Source of the DNA: Piscinibacter sp.
GTDB lineage: Bacteria > Pseudomonadota > Gammaproteobacteria > Burkholderiales > Burkholderiaceae_C
Length of the DNA: 64,000 bases
Direction of reading: 5' to 3'
Assembly: GCA_019635485.1 (NCBI GenBank)
Contig: JAHBZL010000009.1
Location: forward strand, 1-64,000
How positions within the stretch are numbered: the first letter of the stretch is position 1; each line of letters opens with the position of its first letter. A program made the position numbers and the translations under genes. Shown here one piece after another: positions 8,503-16,624 of the stretch. Below the pieces are notes generated by a model. It saw nothing but the letters and a program-made list of their open reading frames with translations. It did no database searches and had not been told where the DNA came from.

Positions 8503-8563
8503 CTTACGGTGCACTTTCCGCCCGAAGTGATCGGTCGTCGGTCGCCGGAAAGGAATCAGAAAG
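8503..8563. promoter_or_regulatory. Paired GAAAG direct-repeat boxes between mipA and the amidohydrolase gene
   Basis: Two candidate regulator sites lie in the divergent region. On the minus strand, 8518 to 8503 reads GAAAGTGCACCGTAAG, sharing its first seven bases and its 11-bp period with the box upstream of eptA. On the plus strand, 8548-8563 reads GAAAGGAATCAGAAAG, again with an 11-bp period. The first is oriented toward mipA and the second toward the amidohydrolase. They could be sites for the local OmpR-type regulator. No clear sigma-70 hexamers were recognised beside them. Confidence 0.35.
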
Positions 8564-8683
8564 ACAAGCGGGGCGACGATGCCCTGCCGACGATCTGAAC
8601 GTCGGCTTCTACCCCTGGCACGACATTCAGTCGGCACGGTGGCTCAACGTTGAGCTGGCGCCGACAACGGAGCGCACAAAGAC

Positions 8684-9826
8684 ATGAAATCGATCAAAGG
8701 ATCCCCCACGAACCCGTCGATGGGACGCCGCAGGTTCCTCACTCGCGGGGCTGCACTTGGTATTGGCTCCGGGTTGTCCGCGCCGGCCCTCGTGGCAGGC
8801 GGCGGCGGGCAAGAGGTCTCGGACATCTTGCTCCGCGACCGAGATCTGAAGTTCATCGGTACGGAAGAGACCTTCTCGACCCCCGAGCTGTTGAAACTGA
8901 ACTCCATCAACGCGGATCACATCGCGTACCTCGAGGAGACGGGTCTTTCGGATTTGGGCGAGCGCCGCATCGCCGACATGGACGAAGGTGGACTAAACGT
9001 TCAAATCCTCTCTGCGCATACGCCGTCCGTACAGAATGTCCCGGGGCAAGCGGGCATCGACTTTGCCTACCGTCTCAACCGACAGCTTGTCGACGGGCCA
9101 ATGGCCCGCTACCCAGGCCGGTTCCAGGCGTTCGCAACCTTGCCCTTGCAGAGCCCCGAGGCGGCGGCGGACGAACTGGAACGCTCGGTTCGGGAAGACG
9201 GTTTCCTGGGCGCGCTGACCAACGGACACATCGGGAAGAAGTACCTCGATCACCCCGACTTCGAGCCCGTGCTTGCGCGTGCCCAAGCTCTCAACGTGCC
9301 GATCTACCTGCATCCCGGCTATCCGGCTGACGAGATCTTCGCGATCTACTACAGCACGTCGCGGTCGGAGTACACGAGCGAGTACCAAGACTACATTTTC
9401 AGTGGGTCTGGACTCGGCTGGCACCAAGAGGTGCTGATTCAATGTGTTCGGATGATCACGTACGGAGTGTTCGACAGGTTTCCCAAACTGCAGATCATCA
9501 TCGGTCACATGGGCGAGGGTCTTCCGTTCTACTTCAAGCGGATCGTCGGCGACATGGGCGAGCCGACTGAAAACTCGCTCAAGAAGCCTTTCGAGCAGTA
9601 CTTCCACGACAATTTCTGGTTCACAACCAGTGCGTTCTTCCAGGATGACCTGCTCCATCTCTTGCTGAAGTACATCAGTGTGGACCGAGTGATGTTCGGA
9701 ACCGACTATCCCTTCGCAGGTATCAAGGAAGGAACCGACTGGTTCCGAGCAGTCGATCTCCCGCGTGAAGACAAGGAGAAGATTGCGTTCCGAAATGCCG
9801 AGAAGCTGTTCGGCATGAAGGTCTGA
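8684..9826 (+). CDS. Tat-exported amidohydrolase family protein (decarboxylase/hydrolase-like)
   Basis: A 380-residue protein with a twin-arginine leader (GRRRFLTRGAALGIGSGL) and cleavage near the GGGG tract. The mature domain is a TIM-barrel amidohydrolase of the amidohydrolase_2 / ACMSD-like group: YLHPGYPADE, IIGHMGEGLPFY and MFGTDYPFAG carry the typical metal and active-site His, Glu and Asp positions. Most relatives are cytoplasmic decarboxylases of aromatic acids, so a Tat signal is notable. Codon use is visibly less GC-biased than in flanking genes, suggesting acquisition. An alternative ATG at 8720 would shorten the leader. A TRAP permease pair lies 900 bp downstream. The substrate is unknown. 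Confidence 0.82.
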   Translation: MKSIKGSPTNPSMGRRRFLTRGAALGIGSGLSAPALVAGGGGQEVSDILLRDRDLKFIGTEETFSTPELLKLNSINADHIAYLEETGLSDLGERRIADMDEGGLNVQILSAHTPSVQNVPGQAGIDFAYRLNRQLVDGPMARYPGRFQAFATLPLQSPEAAADELERSVREDGFLGALTNGHIGKKYLDHPDFEPVLARAQALNVPIYLHPGYPADEIFAIYYSTSRSEYTSEYQDYIFSGSGLGWHQEVLIQCVRMITYGVFDRFPKLQIIIGHMGEGLPFYFKRIVGDMGEPTENSLKKPFEQYFHDNFWFTTSAFFQDDLLHLLLKYISVDRVMFGTDYPFAGIKEGTDWFRAVDLPREDKEKIAFRNAEKLFGMKV

Positions 9827-9834
9827 CGCATCTC

Positions 9835-10152
9835 GGTCCTGAAGTCGCACGTTGGCACCCTCGTTGACCAGCTTCTTCGTTCCCTTTTGAGAGCTGCGCT
9901 CGCGCTGCATGTGATCGGCAGCCGGCGGAGGAACTGCTGTGCAGCGGCCCGTGCAGATGCAGGGCCGAACCAAACACCGGTCAACTGAGGCCAGGTGTCC
10001 ATGAAGACCGCGAGAGTCTGACATTCACCGCCCACATGGACGAGCCGGCGCGATGGGCCCAGGTCAATCAACTGGGCCGCGGCGAGTGCCGTACTCAACG
10101 GCAGCCCGCCGAGCACATGAGGGTGATCGTCAGCGTCCCACATCGGCTGCAA
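9835..10152 (-). pseudogene. Decayed O-methyltransferase (methyltransferase_2-like) remnant
   Basis: The minus strand encodes a fragment resembling the SAM-binding core of plant-type/antibiotic O-methyltransferases: RRLVHVGGECQTLAVF, then WPQLTGVWF and ASARAAAQQFLRR, which parallel the family pattern LLDVGGGSGTLA...WPxLxxxxFDLPS. A match to the next motif (KGTKKLVNEGANVRLQ, compare EGDFFxxVPEGADVYLLKD) continues in a different frame, implying a frameshift. The N-terminal and catalytic C-terminal parts are absent. It is a gene relic squeezed between the amidohydrolase and the TRAP genes. The identification rests on motif resemblance only. Confidence 0.4.
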
Positions 10153-10201
10153 GGACCCGCCAAAGCGCCTGGATCCGCATTGAAGGCAAGGTGACCGGTA
10201 C

Positions 10202-10480
10202 TCACCCGTTCGCCTGGTTGAGCCTGACCACCGCCCTGCGCTTGTCGGCCACCAATGCGACGGCGGCGAACAAGGCCAGGAAGCAACCTGCCAAGAGGGG
10301 GCTCATCGCATCCCCCTGTTCGAATCGTCCGGCGGTCACCTGGAACAGGGCCGCTCCCAGCGGGATCCCGCGCGATATCGCTGATTTGCATGCTTCCCGG
10401 TGCCGCTCGGCCTGCTGGAGCTTACCTTCGGGTTCGTGGCCTACCCATTGTGCCGTGAGGTCGACTGCGCGGCGGCGCCC
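10202..10480 (-). pseudogene. N-terminally truncated membrane-protein remnant
   Basis: This frame stays open from an in-frame stop at 10535-10537 down to a TGA at 10202-10204 and gives a coherent protein-like sequence without a usable start codon near its N-terminus. Visible pieces are AVDLTAQWVGHEPEGKLQQ, then ISRGIPLGAALFQVTAGRFE, and a C-terminal hydrophobic helix LLAGCFLALFAAVALVADKR with a basic tail. It resembles the last part of a membrane protein that lost its 5' half; the family was not recognised. It lies beside the methyltransferase remnant. The remaining bases, 10535-10735, show nothing I can name. Confidence 0.35.
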
Positions 10481-10735
10481 GCTCCGGGTCGCCGTCGGGG
10501 TCGCCGAACCTGTCCGCGCGACGCGTTCCGGTCCTCAGACCGTCCAGGGTGGAGCAGCACTTGCCTTGCTGCTACATTGATCCGCCGAAGCACGGGTTCA
10601 TCGGTGATGGCTCGAGTTCCTTCAGTTCAGGTCGATGCGGAAGCTCGCGCGCGAAGCGGCACGCCCACAGCACCGGTCCGCCGCGGGCTTCAGCGCCGCT
10701 GACAGGCATGGTCCCGCTCCGCTGAGGCGAACCCT

Positions 10736-11308
10736 GTGGAACCGACGACGTTGAAGCACCGGGCGGCGGCGTTCTCGGCACGAGTCGACCGGCTCAGTGG
10801 CGCGACAGGTTCGCTTCTGCAATGGGCCGCACTCACGTCGATCGGCCTGGCCGCCTTCGCGGCCATCTCCAGGAAGCTCTTCGGGTTCTACTCGAACGCC
10901 TGGAGCGAGATGCAGTGGTACTTGTTCGGGGCGGTGTTCCTGCTCGGCGCCGCGGATGTGCTGCGTGCCGATGAGCACGTCCGAGTCGACGCCCTGTGGG
11001 TACATTGGTCGAATCGGACGAAGGCATGGATCGACCTCGTCGTCCTGTCGTTCGTGGCGCTCCCGACCTGCGTCACCATGGTTGTGCTCGGGGCTCTCCA
11101 CACCTGGTCGGCGTACACGCATGGGGAGCACTCCTACATGGCCGACGGTCTGTTGATCTGGCCCGTTCGAGCGCTCGTGCCGCTGGGCTTCCTGCTGCTT
11201 GCGCTCCAGTCCGTCGCGGAGATCCTGCGCCGGTGGATGCGCCTCTGGCCGGCCGAGCCTGGATCGACGGCTCCGCCCCAGCGATCCCATGGCGCAAAGC
11301 ATGCTTGA
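10736..11308 (+). CDS. dctQ: TRAP transporter small permease (DctQ-like)
   Basis: A 190-residue inner-membrane protein with four predicted hydrophobic helices (about residues 28-46, 58-77, 97-120, 139-160), the layout of DctQ. Characteristic elements are SEMQWYLFGAVFLLGAADVLRADEHVRVD, broken here only by expected substitutions, and a C-terminal amphipathic tail. DctQ binds the large permease DctM and helps couple sodium-driven uptake of organic acids delivered by a periplasmic DctP protein. Its end overlaps the dctM start. No dctP gene was found in the window, so the substrate cannot be inferred from the cognate binder. Confidence 0.88.
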   Translation: MEPTTLKHRAAAFSARVDRLSGATGSLLQWAALTSIGLAAFAAISRKLFGFYSNAWSEMQWYLFGAVFLLGAADVLRADEHVRVDALWVHWSNRTKAWIDLVVLSFVALPTCVTMVVLGALHTWSAYTHGEHSYMADGLLIWPVRALVPLGFLLLALQSVAEILRRWMRLWPAEPGSTAPPQRSHGAKHA

Positions 11309-12995
11309 GTCCCTGCTTGCCCTGGCCCCGCCGCTGATGCTGCTCGCGCTGCTTCTGACCTTGCTCACCGGCATGCCTGCCGTGTTCGCGCTGATCGCCT
11401 GCGGCATGGCCTTCGGCGCCTTGGCGGTGCTCGGCGGCGCTGCCCCGCCGCAACTGATGAAGGCGCTGCCGATCAGGCTCGAGTTCATCGTCGCGAACGA
11501 GACCTTGCTTGCCATTCCCTTCTTCACGTTCATGGGGGCAGTCCTCCATCGCTCACGCATTGCCGAGGACATGCTCGAGGTCGCCGGCCAGCTCTTCGGG
11601 ACGATGAGGGGCGGCCTCGCACTCGCCGCGGTCTTCATCGGCGCGTTGATGGCCGCAGCCACCGGGGTGGTTGCCGCGTCGGTGATCTCGCTCGCGCTGA
11701 TCTCGTATCCGGCCATGGTGCGCAACGGCTATGACCCGAGGATCGCCAGCGGCGTGGTCACCGCGTCGGGCACGCTCACGCAGATCGTTCCACCGTCGAT
11801 CGTGCTGATCGTGGTCGCCGAGCAACTGAACATGTCGCTCGGCGACCTGTACGCCGGTGTCTTGATGCCTGCTGCGATCCTGATCGGCCTCTACGTGTTG
11901 TGGATCCTCGTGGTGGCCCGCCTCCGGCCCCAGCTCGTTCCTGCCGTTGCGCCGGACGCCGCGACCGGCAGCGCAGCCCGGTCGAACGGGCTCCGGTCCG
12001 TGGCCTGGCTGGCCGTCTCGAGCGGGCTGCTGAGTGCAGTGGCCATGAGCCTGTACCCGCGGCTGCTGTCGGCGGCGGGCCGGACGACGGCGGCCGGAAT
12101 GGATGAAAAGGTTGCGAGCTCGATCGGCTTCGCTTTGCTCGCGGCGTTTCTCCTGGCGCGCACGGATCGCGCACTCGGGCTGCGACTCTTCTCGGGCAGG
12201 GCGCACAGGGTCGCGGACGTGCTGCTGCCGCCGTTGCTGCTGCTGTTTGCCGTGCTCGGCTCCGTGTTCCTCGGCATGGCAACGCCAACCGAGAGTGGCT
12301 CGGTCGGCGCCCTGGCGGCAGTGCTGATTGCACTCGGCCGGCGTCGCCTGGATGGCCCGAGCCTCAGGACCGCCCTCCAGGACACGGTCCGGCTGACCTG
12401 CGTGATCATGACACTGCTGTTCGGTGCCACGGTGTTCAGCCTGGCTTTCAATGCGCTGGATGGGTCGCGGTGGATGCTGGACACCTTGGCGTCATTGCCG
12501 GGGAAGGCGACGGGCTTCCTGATCGTCGTCATGCTGGCCATGTTCGTCCTGGGGATGTTCCTGGACTTCTTCGAACTGGCGATCGTCGTGCTGCCGATCC
12601 TGGGCCCGGTTGCGGAGCATCTCGGAATCGACAAGATCTGGTTTGCCGTGCTGATGGGGATCAACTTCCAGGCGTCCTACCTGACGCCGCCCTTCGGGTT
12701 CGCGCTGCTGTACTTTCGAAGTGCCATCCCCGACACGGCGGATCTCCACGATGCCGGGCGTCCCGGGATCGCGACGTGGCAGATCTATGCAGGGGCCATG
12801 CCCTTCATCGCGATCCAGGTGCTGCTGATGGGACTGGTTATTGCGCTGCCGGAACTGGCCCTCGGGCTCATTCAACAGCCGGTATCAATCGACCCGGAAC
12901 AAGTGGAACGCATGATCGATCGGATGCACAGCATCGACGAGAACGACCTGAAGGTCCCCCCGCACCTGGACCTGCTCCCGCCGGCGACACGCTGA
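11289..12995 (+). CDS. dctM: TRAP transporter large permease (DctM-like)
   Basis: A 568-residue multi-helix inner-membrane permease. The start MAQSMLESLLALAPPLMLL overlaps dctQ by 20 bp; an alternative ATG lies at 11301. Family features include TFMGAVLHRSRIAEDML, SGTLTQIVPPSIVLIVVAEQ (the re-entrant ion/substrate loop), GMATPTESGSVGALAA, and MGINFQASYLTPPFGFALLYF near the C-terminus. It is longer than typical DctM (about 430 residues) because of an insert of about 100 residues between the two repeat halves, as in the mannitol/chloroaromatic subfamily. It should import an organic acid together with DctQ and an unlinked binding protein. The 87 bp after it hold no clear terminator. Confidence 0.9.
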   Translation: MAQSMLESLLALAPPLMLLALLLTLLTGMPAVFALIACGMAFGALAVLGGAAPPQLMKALPIRLEFIVANETLLAIPFFTFMGAVLHRSRIAEDMLEVAGQLFGTMRGGLALAAVFIGALMAAATGVVAASVISLALISYPAMVRNGYDPRIASGVVTASGTLTQIVPPSIVLIVVAEQLNMSLGDLYAGVLMPAAILIGLYVLWILVVARLRPQLVPAVAPDAATGSAARSNGLRSVAWLAVSSGLLSAVAMSLYPRLLSAAGRTTAAGMDEKVASSIGFALLAAFLLARTDRALGLRLFSGRAHRVADVLLPPLLLLFAVLGSVFLGMATPTESGSVGALAAVLIALGRRRLDGPSLRTALQDTVRLTCVIMTLLFGATVFSLAFNALDGSRWMLDTLASLPGKATGFLIVVMLAMFVLGMFLDFFELAIVVLPILGPVAEHLGIDKIWFAVLMGINFQASYLTPPFGFALLYFRSAIPDTADLHDAGRPGIATWQIYAGAMPFIAIQVLLMGLVIALPELALGLIQQPVSIDPEQVERMIDRMHSIDENDLKVPPHLDLLPPATR

Positions 12996-13082
12996 GTGCT
13001 CGCCCGGCCACGCGGCCAACAGTTGCCGTGCAGGGCGGGCGACCGGATCGGGCGCGCACGCGCACCCGCCCGGCCCGCACGC

Positions 13083-13736
13083 TCAACCCTCGCGCGAGGC
13101 CTGCCAGGCCGGCAGGCGCCAGTCCCAGGCGAGCGCCGCGGCGCGCAGGCCGGTCGCCACCAGGGCGGCGACGGTCAGCGAGACCCAGCCGGGCAGGGCG
13201 AGCGAGTGCGCCGCGACCAGCACCCAGCCGCCGGCGAACGAGCAGATCGCATACGGCCGATGGTCGTTGAAGGCGCGCGGGATCTCGTTGCAGACGACGT
13301 CGCGCAGCACGCCGCCGAACACGGCCGTCACCATGCCCAGCAGCACCGCGACGATGGCGGGCATGCCGCTGTCGAGCGCGATCTGCGTGCCGCTGGCCGA
13401 GAACAGGCCCAGACCGATGGCGTCGGGCCACTGCATCGCACGTTCCGTCGGCTCGAGGTGCCGGGCGCGCATGAACACCATGGCCGCGATGCACAGGGCC
13501 AGCAGCGCCCACAGCCAGCCGGCATGTTCGATCCAGAAGAGCGGGCGGCGGTCCAGGATCACGTCGCGCACCGTGCCGCCGCCGAACGCTGCCAGGCCCC
13601 CGACCACGCAGATGCCGACCGCATCGAGCCGCTTGCGCGCGCCCTCGATGACGCCCGACAGGGCGAACGCCACGGTCGCGAAGGCTTCGGCGACCACCTG
13701 AACCTGACTCAAGACCCAGGGCGCGCTGCCGGCCAT
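13083..13736 (-). CDS. TRIC/UPF0126 family membrane channel
   Basis: A 217-residue inner-membrane protein with seven hydrophobic helices arranged as two three-helix repeats plus one. Each repeat shows the glycine-rich kinked motif: GGLAAFGGGTVRDVIL and VTAVFGGVLRDVV, diagnostic of the UPF0126/TRIC family (YadS, YicG). Bacterial TRIC proteins form trimeric monovalent cation channels, and YicG was reported to carry glycine; the specificity here is unknown. The frame is open much further upstream, but MAGSAPWVLSQVQVVAEAF is the natural family start. It lies downstream of the large coiled-coil gene in the same direction with a 92-bp gap. Confidence 0.9.
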   Translation of the reverse strand: MAGSAPWVLSQVQVVAEAFATVAFALSGVIEGARKRLDAVGICVVGGLAAFGGGTVRDVILDRRPLFWIEHAGWLWALLALCIAAMVFMRARHLEPTERAMQWPDAIGLGLFSASGTQIALDSGMPAIVAVLLGMVTAVFGGVLRDVVCNEIPRAFNDHRPYAICSFAGGWVLVAAHSLALPGWVSLTVAALVATGLRAAALAWDWRLPAWQASREG

Positions 13737-13828
13737 CGTCGTGCCTCCCGAAACGTCGAGGCTGCGATCGTAGACCGCGTGCGGCGACGGCGAGTCGCGC
13801 GCGGAGGGCGAGGGACCCGGATCGCGCG

Positions 13829-16120
13829 CTACGTCGGTGGCAGCGTCAGCTTGTCCGCCGTGTTCGCGGCGGCCTCCGCGTCGCTGAGCCCCTTGTTCTT
13901 GCGCCGCTCGACGATGCGCGGCTTGAGATCGCTGCAGGCCGTTGTCGCCCGGGTGGCGATCTCGACCTGCGCGTCTGCCGCCTTCGGGTACTTTGCGCCG
14001 ATGTCCTGCAGGCCGTAGGTCGGGTCGATCTGGTTGGCGCGCTTGTCTCCGACCTTCGCCTTGTAGGCCTGGAAGCCGCCGGAGTTGCTGTGCCCGTTGC
14101 GGAAGACCTTCAGGTTCTCCTCGGAATCCTGCAAGCCTGTCCACTCCCAGGTGACGTGCAGGCCGTCCTTCACCGCGGTCGTTCCGACGAGCTGGTCGAG
14201 GATCTCGTCCGCTGTCTGTTCCCAGGTCGCCTTGCCCTTGTAGAAGTTCTTGTACAGGCTGATGTGGCAAGGGCGGTTGAGGTAGTCCGTGGACGTGCCG
14301 GTGTACAGGTTGCCGCTGTTCGTCAGGCCGAGGATCTTGCCGACGTCCGCCGACGCGATCTTCACCTGCTCGGCGAGCGCGACCTTCAGTCGCGCGTCGA
14401 AGATCTTCTCCGGGATGCCCTTGGGAATCGCATCGTTCAGCAGCGGCTGGATCGTGGTGTGGTTCAGGCCCTTGCCGACCCAGGCCTTGCCGACCTCCAG
14501 CAGCTTGTCCGGCTCCGGCTTGGCGGTCAGCCCGGTCCTGAGCGCGGTGACCTGCGCAAACACCGGCGCCGGGTCCGCACTCGCCAGCGCCGTCTCGGCC
14601 GCCTCCAGCACGCCGACGGCGCCGGAATGGCTGGTCACCTTCGCCGTGTTCACACCCTGGAGCGCGAGGCGCTTGCCCTTCAGCAGGTCCTTCTGCACAT
14701 CGATGCTCTTCAGCTGCTGCTTCACTTCCGCCAGCACCGCATCGGCCAGTTCCTTCTTGCCGCCCATGCGCTTCAGGGTCTGCTCGACGTTCTGCTCGAT
14801 CTCGCCCTTCAGCTTGTCGCAGCGGTCGATCTTCTTGACCAGGTCGTCGAGTCGCTTGGGTGCGCCCTCGCGCACCGCCGTGACGCGCTGTGCGAGGGCG
14901 TAGGCGACCCCGACCGCCGCCTCCTCGCCTGCCAGCGCGGCCTTGCGGGCCTCGAGCTGCGACGGGTCGAGCGACTGGAGTTCGAAGGCAGCATCCGCCA
15001 GCGGCGTGTCGACGATCAGGCCCTTGGTGGACTGGACGGCGAGGTTGCGGTCGTAGATCTGCTCGGAGATCCAGCGGCGCAATGCCTCGGCCGCCTCGCG
15101 GGCGGCCTTCGCCGCCTGCTCGCGCTGCGGGCGCTCCTGCTCGTCGAGCTCGTCCTGGCGCTGCTTCTCGTCGGACTTCCTCGCCGCTTCCTGTTCGGCG
15201 AGGCGGCGCTGCACCGCGCGGGCCGTGGCGCGCGACAGCCGGACGTAGGCCAGCATCACGGCCTCGGCGACCTGCACGTCGCCGCCGGCGATGGCCTCCA
15301 GCGTGCCGTCCTTGAGCTCGTCGAGCTGCCGCGCCTCGGCGTCGGTGGCGCCGGCCACGGGTGCGAAGCCTTCGAGCCGCTTCCTGATGGCGGCCAGTTT
15401 CTCGCGGCGCCGGGTGTCGATCGCCTGCTGCGCCTTCCCGGTGGCCTCGCGCAGCAGGGCGAGGCGGCGCTGCGCCTCGCGGGGCTGCTGGGCATGCAGG
15501 GCCTCCAGCACGGCCGCGTGCATCGGCAGCAGCAGGTCGGTCTCGTCCTTCTCGGCGCCTTCCGGGATCTGCAGTTCGAGCAGTTGCTCGCCGAGCGCCG
15601 CGACCTGGTCGCGGCGATGGGATTCGATGGCATCGGCGGCGAGCGGGATGGCCTCGATCAAGGCATCGACGGCGGCTTCCGCCGCCTCGGCATCGCGATC
15701 GGCCAGGGCCTTGGCAGCCCGGTCGCGCAGGGGTTTCAGCGGATTGGCCGGCAGTTCGTCCAGACCCGCGGGGTAGCGCAGGGCAGCGAGGCGCTGGCGC
15801 TGCGCGTCGAGGCGCGCGGCCAGGCGCGCCTCCGCGGTGGTGCGGATGTCGCGCTCGAGTTCGGCCAGGTCGTCGAGCTCGCGTGCCGCCAGCGCCGCGT
15901 CGCGCGCCGAGAGTGCCGCCTGGGCCGAGGCACGCGCCCGCTTCAGCGCGGCGGCCTCGTCGTCGGAGGCACCCGGTGGAACGCGCTCCAGCGCGTCGAG
16001 GCGCTTCTGGAGCGCGACCAGCCGAAGCGCATCATCGGCTTCGTTCTGCTCGGCCAGAGCATCCGGATGCTCCGGCCCGTCCAGGGGGCGCAGGCCGAGC
16101 ACTTCGAGCAGCTTTCCCAT
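13829..16120 (-). CDS. Large orphan coiled-coil protein with a distinct C-terminal domain
   Basis: A 763-residue protein of unknown function. The ATG at 16118-16120 has a near-perfect RBS (GGAGGTG, about five bases before it), so the further upstream GTG is rejected. There is no signal peptide or membrane helix. Residues about 20-510 are Ala/Glu/Arg/Leu-rich and heptad-like, broken by the basic-acidic stretch KSDEKQRQDELDEQERPQRE. From about residue 590 composition changes to a compact domain with CHISLYKNFYKGKATWEQ, WEWTGLQDSEENLKVFRNG and GGFQAYKAKVGDK. The C-terminus ends in a Lys/Arg-rich helix. The last domain is the part most likely to have a specific activity. It is divergent from the DUF4242 gene. 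I recognise no family. Confidence 0.8.
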   Translation of the reverse strand: MGKLLEVLGLRPLDGPEHPDALAEQNEADDALRLVALQKRLDALERVPPGASDDEAAALKRARASAQAALSARDAALAARELDDLAELERDIRTTAEARLAARLDAQRQRLAALRYPAGLDELPANPLKPLRDRAAKALADRDAEAAEAAVDALIEAIPLAADAIESHRRDQVAALGEQLLELQIPEGAEKDETDLLLPMHAAVLEALHAQQPREAQRRLALLREATGKAQQAIDTRRREKLAAIRKRLEGFAPVAGATDAEARQLDELKDGTLEAIAGGDVQVAEAVMLAYVRLSRATARAVQRRLAEQEAARKSDEKQRQDELDEQERPQREQAAKAAREAAEALRRWISEQIYDRNLAVQSTKGLIVDTPLADAAFELQSLDPSQLEARKAALAGEEAAVGVAYALAQRVTAVREGAPKRLDDLVKKIDRCDKLKGEIEQNVEQTLKRMGGKKELADAVLAEVKQQLKSIDVQKDLLKGKRLALQGVNTAKVTSHSGAVGVLEAAETALASADPAPVFAQVTALRTGLTAKPEPDKLLEVGKAWVGKGLNHTTIQPLLNDAIPKGIPEKIFDARLKVALAEQVKIASADVGKILGLTNSGNLYTGTSTDYLNRPCHISLYKNFYKGKATWEQTADEILDQLVGTTAVKDGLHVTWEWTGLQDSEENLKVFRNGHSNSGGFQAYKAKVGDKRANQIDPTYGLQDIGAKYPKAADAQVEIATRATTACSDLKPRIVERRKNKGLSDAEAAANTADKLTLPPT

Positions 16121-16317
16121 GACCACCTCCGGGTGACGCGTGAACCGGAGGCAGCCCCGCGCGAGGCCGCGATGCTACGCCGGCGTGCCGGCCGAGGGAA
16201 GGCGCCATGCACGCAGCGACGTGCGCCCGTGCGTATCCAAAGCTACAGACGCCGCGGTCCCGGGTGCCTAACGTGCGCAGCGCTGCGGCCTTCGCAGCGC
16301 ATCCCAAGGAACCACCC

Positions 16318-16617
16318 ATGCAAGCCATGCGATTCTTCGTCGATACCCATGACCGGACCCGGCAGACCTTTCCGCCCGATCTCAGCGAGCAGCAGTTCGA
16401 GGGCTTCTTCGCTCAATACGAGCAGGCCTGCGCGGCCGAAGGCGTGGTGCCGTTGCGGGTGCACGTCGGGCTGGAGGAGGGACGCGCCTTCTGCTTCAAC
16501 ATGGCCCCGGATGCCGACGCCGTGAGGCGGGCGCACGAGCGCGTGGGCCTGCCCTACGATTCGATCACCGAGGTGTCGACCGTGACGCCTGGCGACCTGT
16601 TCTTCCATCGCAAGTGA
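16318..16617 (+). CDS. DUF4242 (SCO4226-type, nickel-binding) small protein
   Basis: A 99-residue cytoplasmic protein. MRFFVDTHDRTRQTFPPDLS followed by VPLRVHVGLEEGRAFCFNMAPDADAVRRAHERVGLPYDSITEV matches the DUF4242 family, ferredoxin-like dimers whose Streptomyces member SCO4226 binds nickel. The ATG at 16318 follows AAGGAACC, a plausible RBS; the open frame upstream is non-family. Its stop is seven bases from the start of a Crp/Fnr regulator, so the two are probably co-transcribed. Metal or ligand and physiological role are unknown. Confidence 0.8.
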   Translation: MQAMRFFVDTHDRTRQTFPPDLSEQQFEGFFAQYEQACAAEGVVPLRVHVGLEEGRAFCFNMAPDADAVRRAHERVGLPYDSITEVSTVTPGDLFFHRK

Positions 16618-16624
16618 GGCGTCC

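Noticed and set aside
10310..10345. GTTCGAATC-like motif suggesting a tRNA T-arm
   Set aside because: No acceptor or anticodon stem can be formed around it, and it lies within a protein-like relic on the minus strand.
14090..16525. 811-codon plus-strand frame opposite the coiled-coil gene
   Set aside because: Leu/Arg/Gly-rich shadow; the minus-strand gene has a strong RBS and a protein-like composition.
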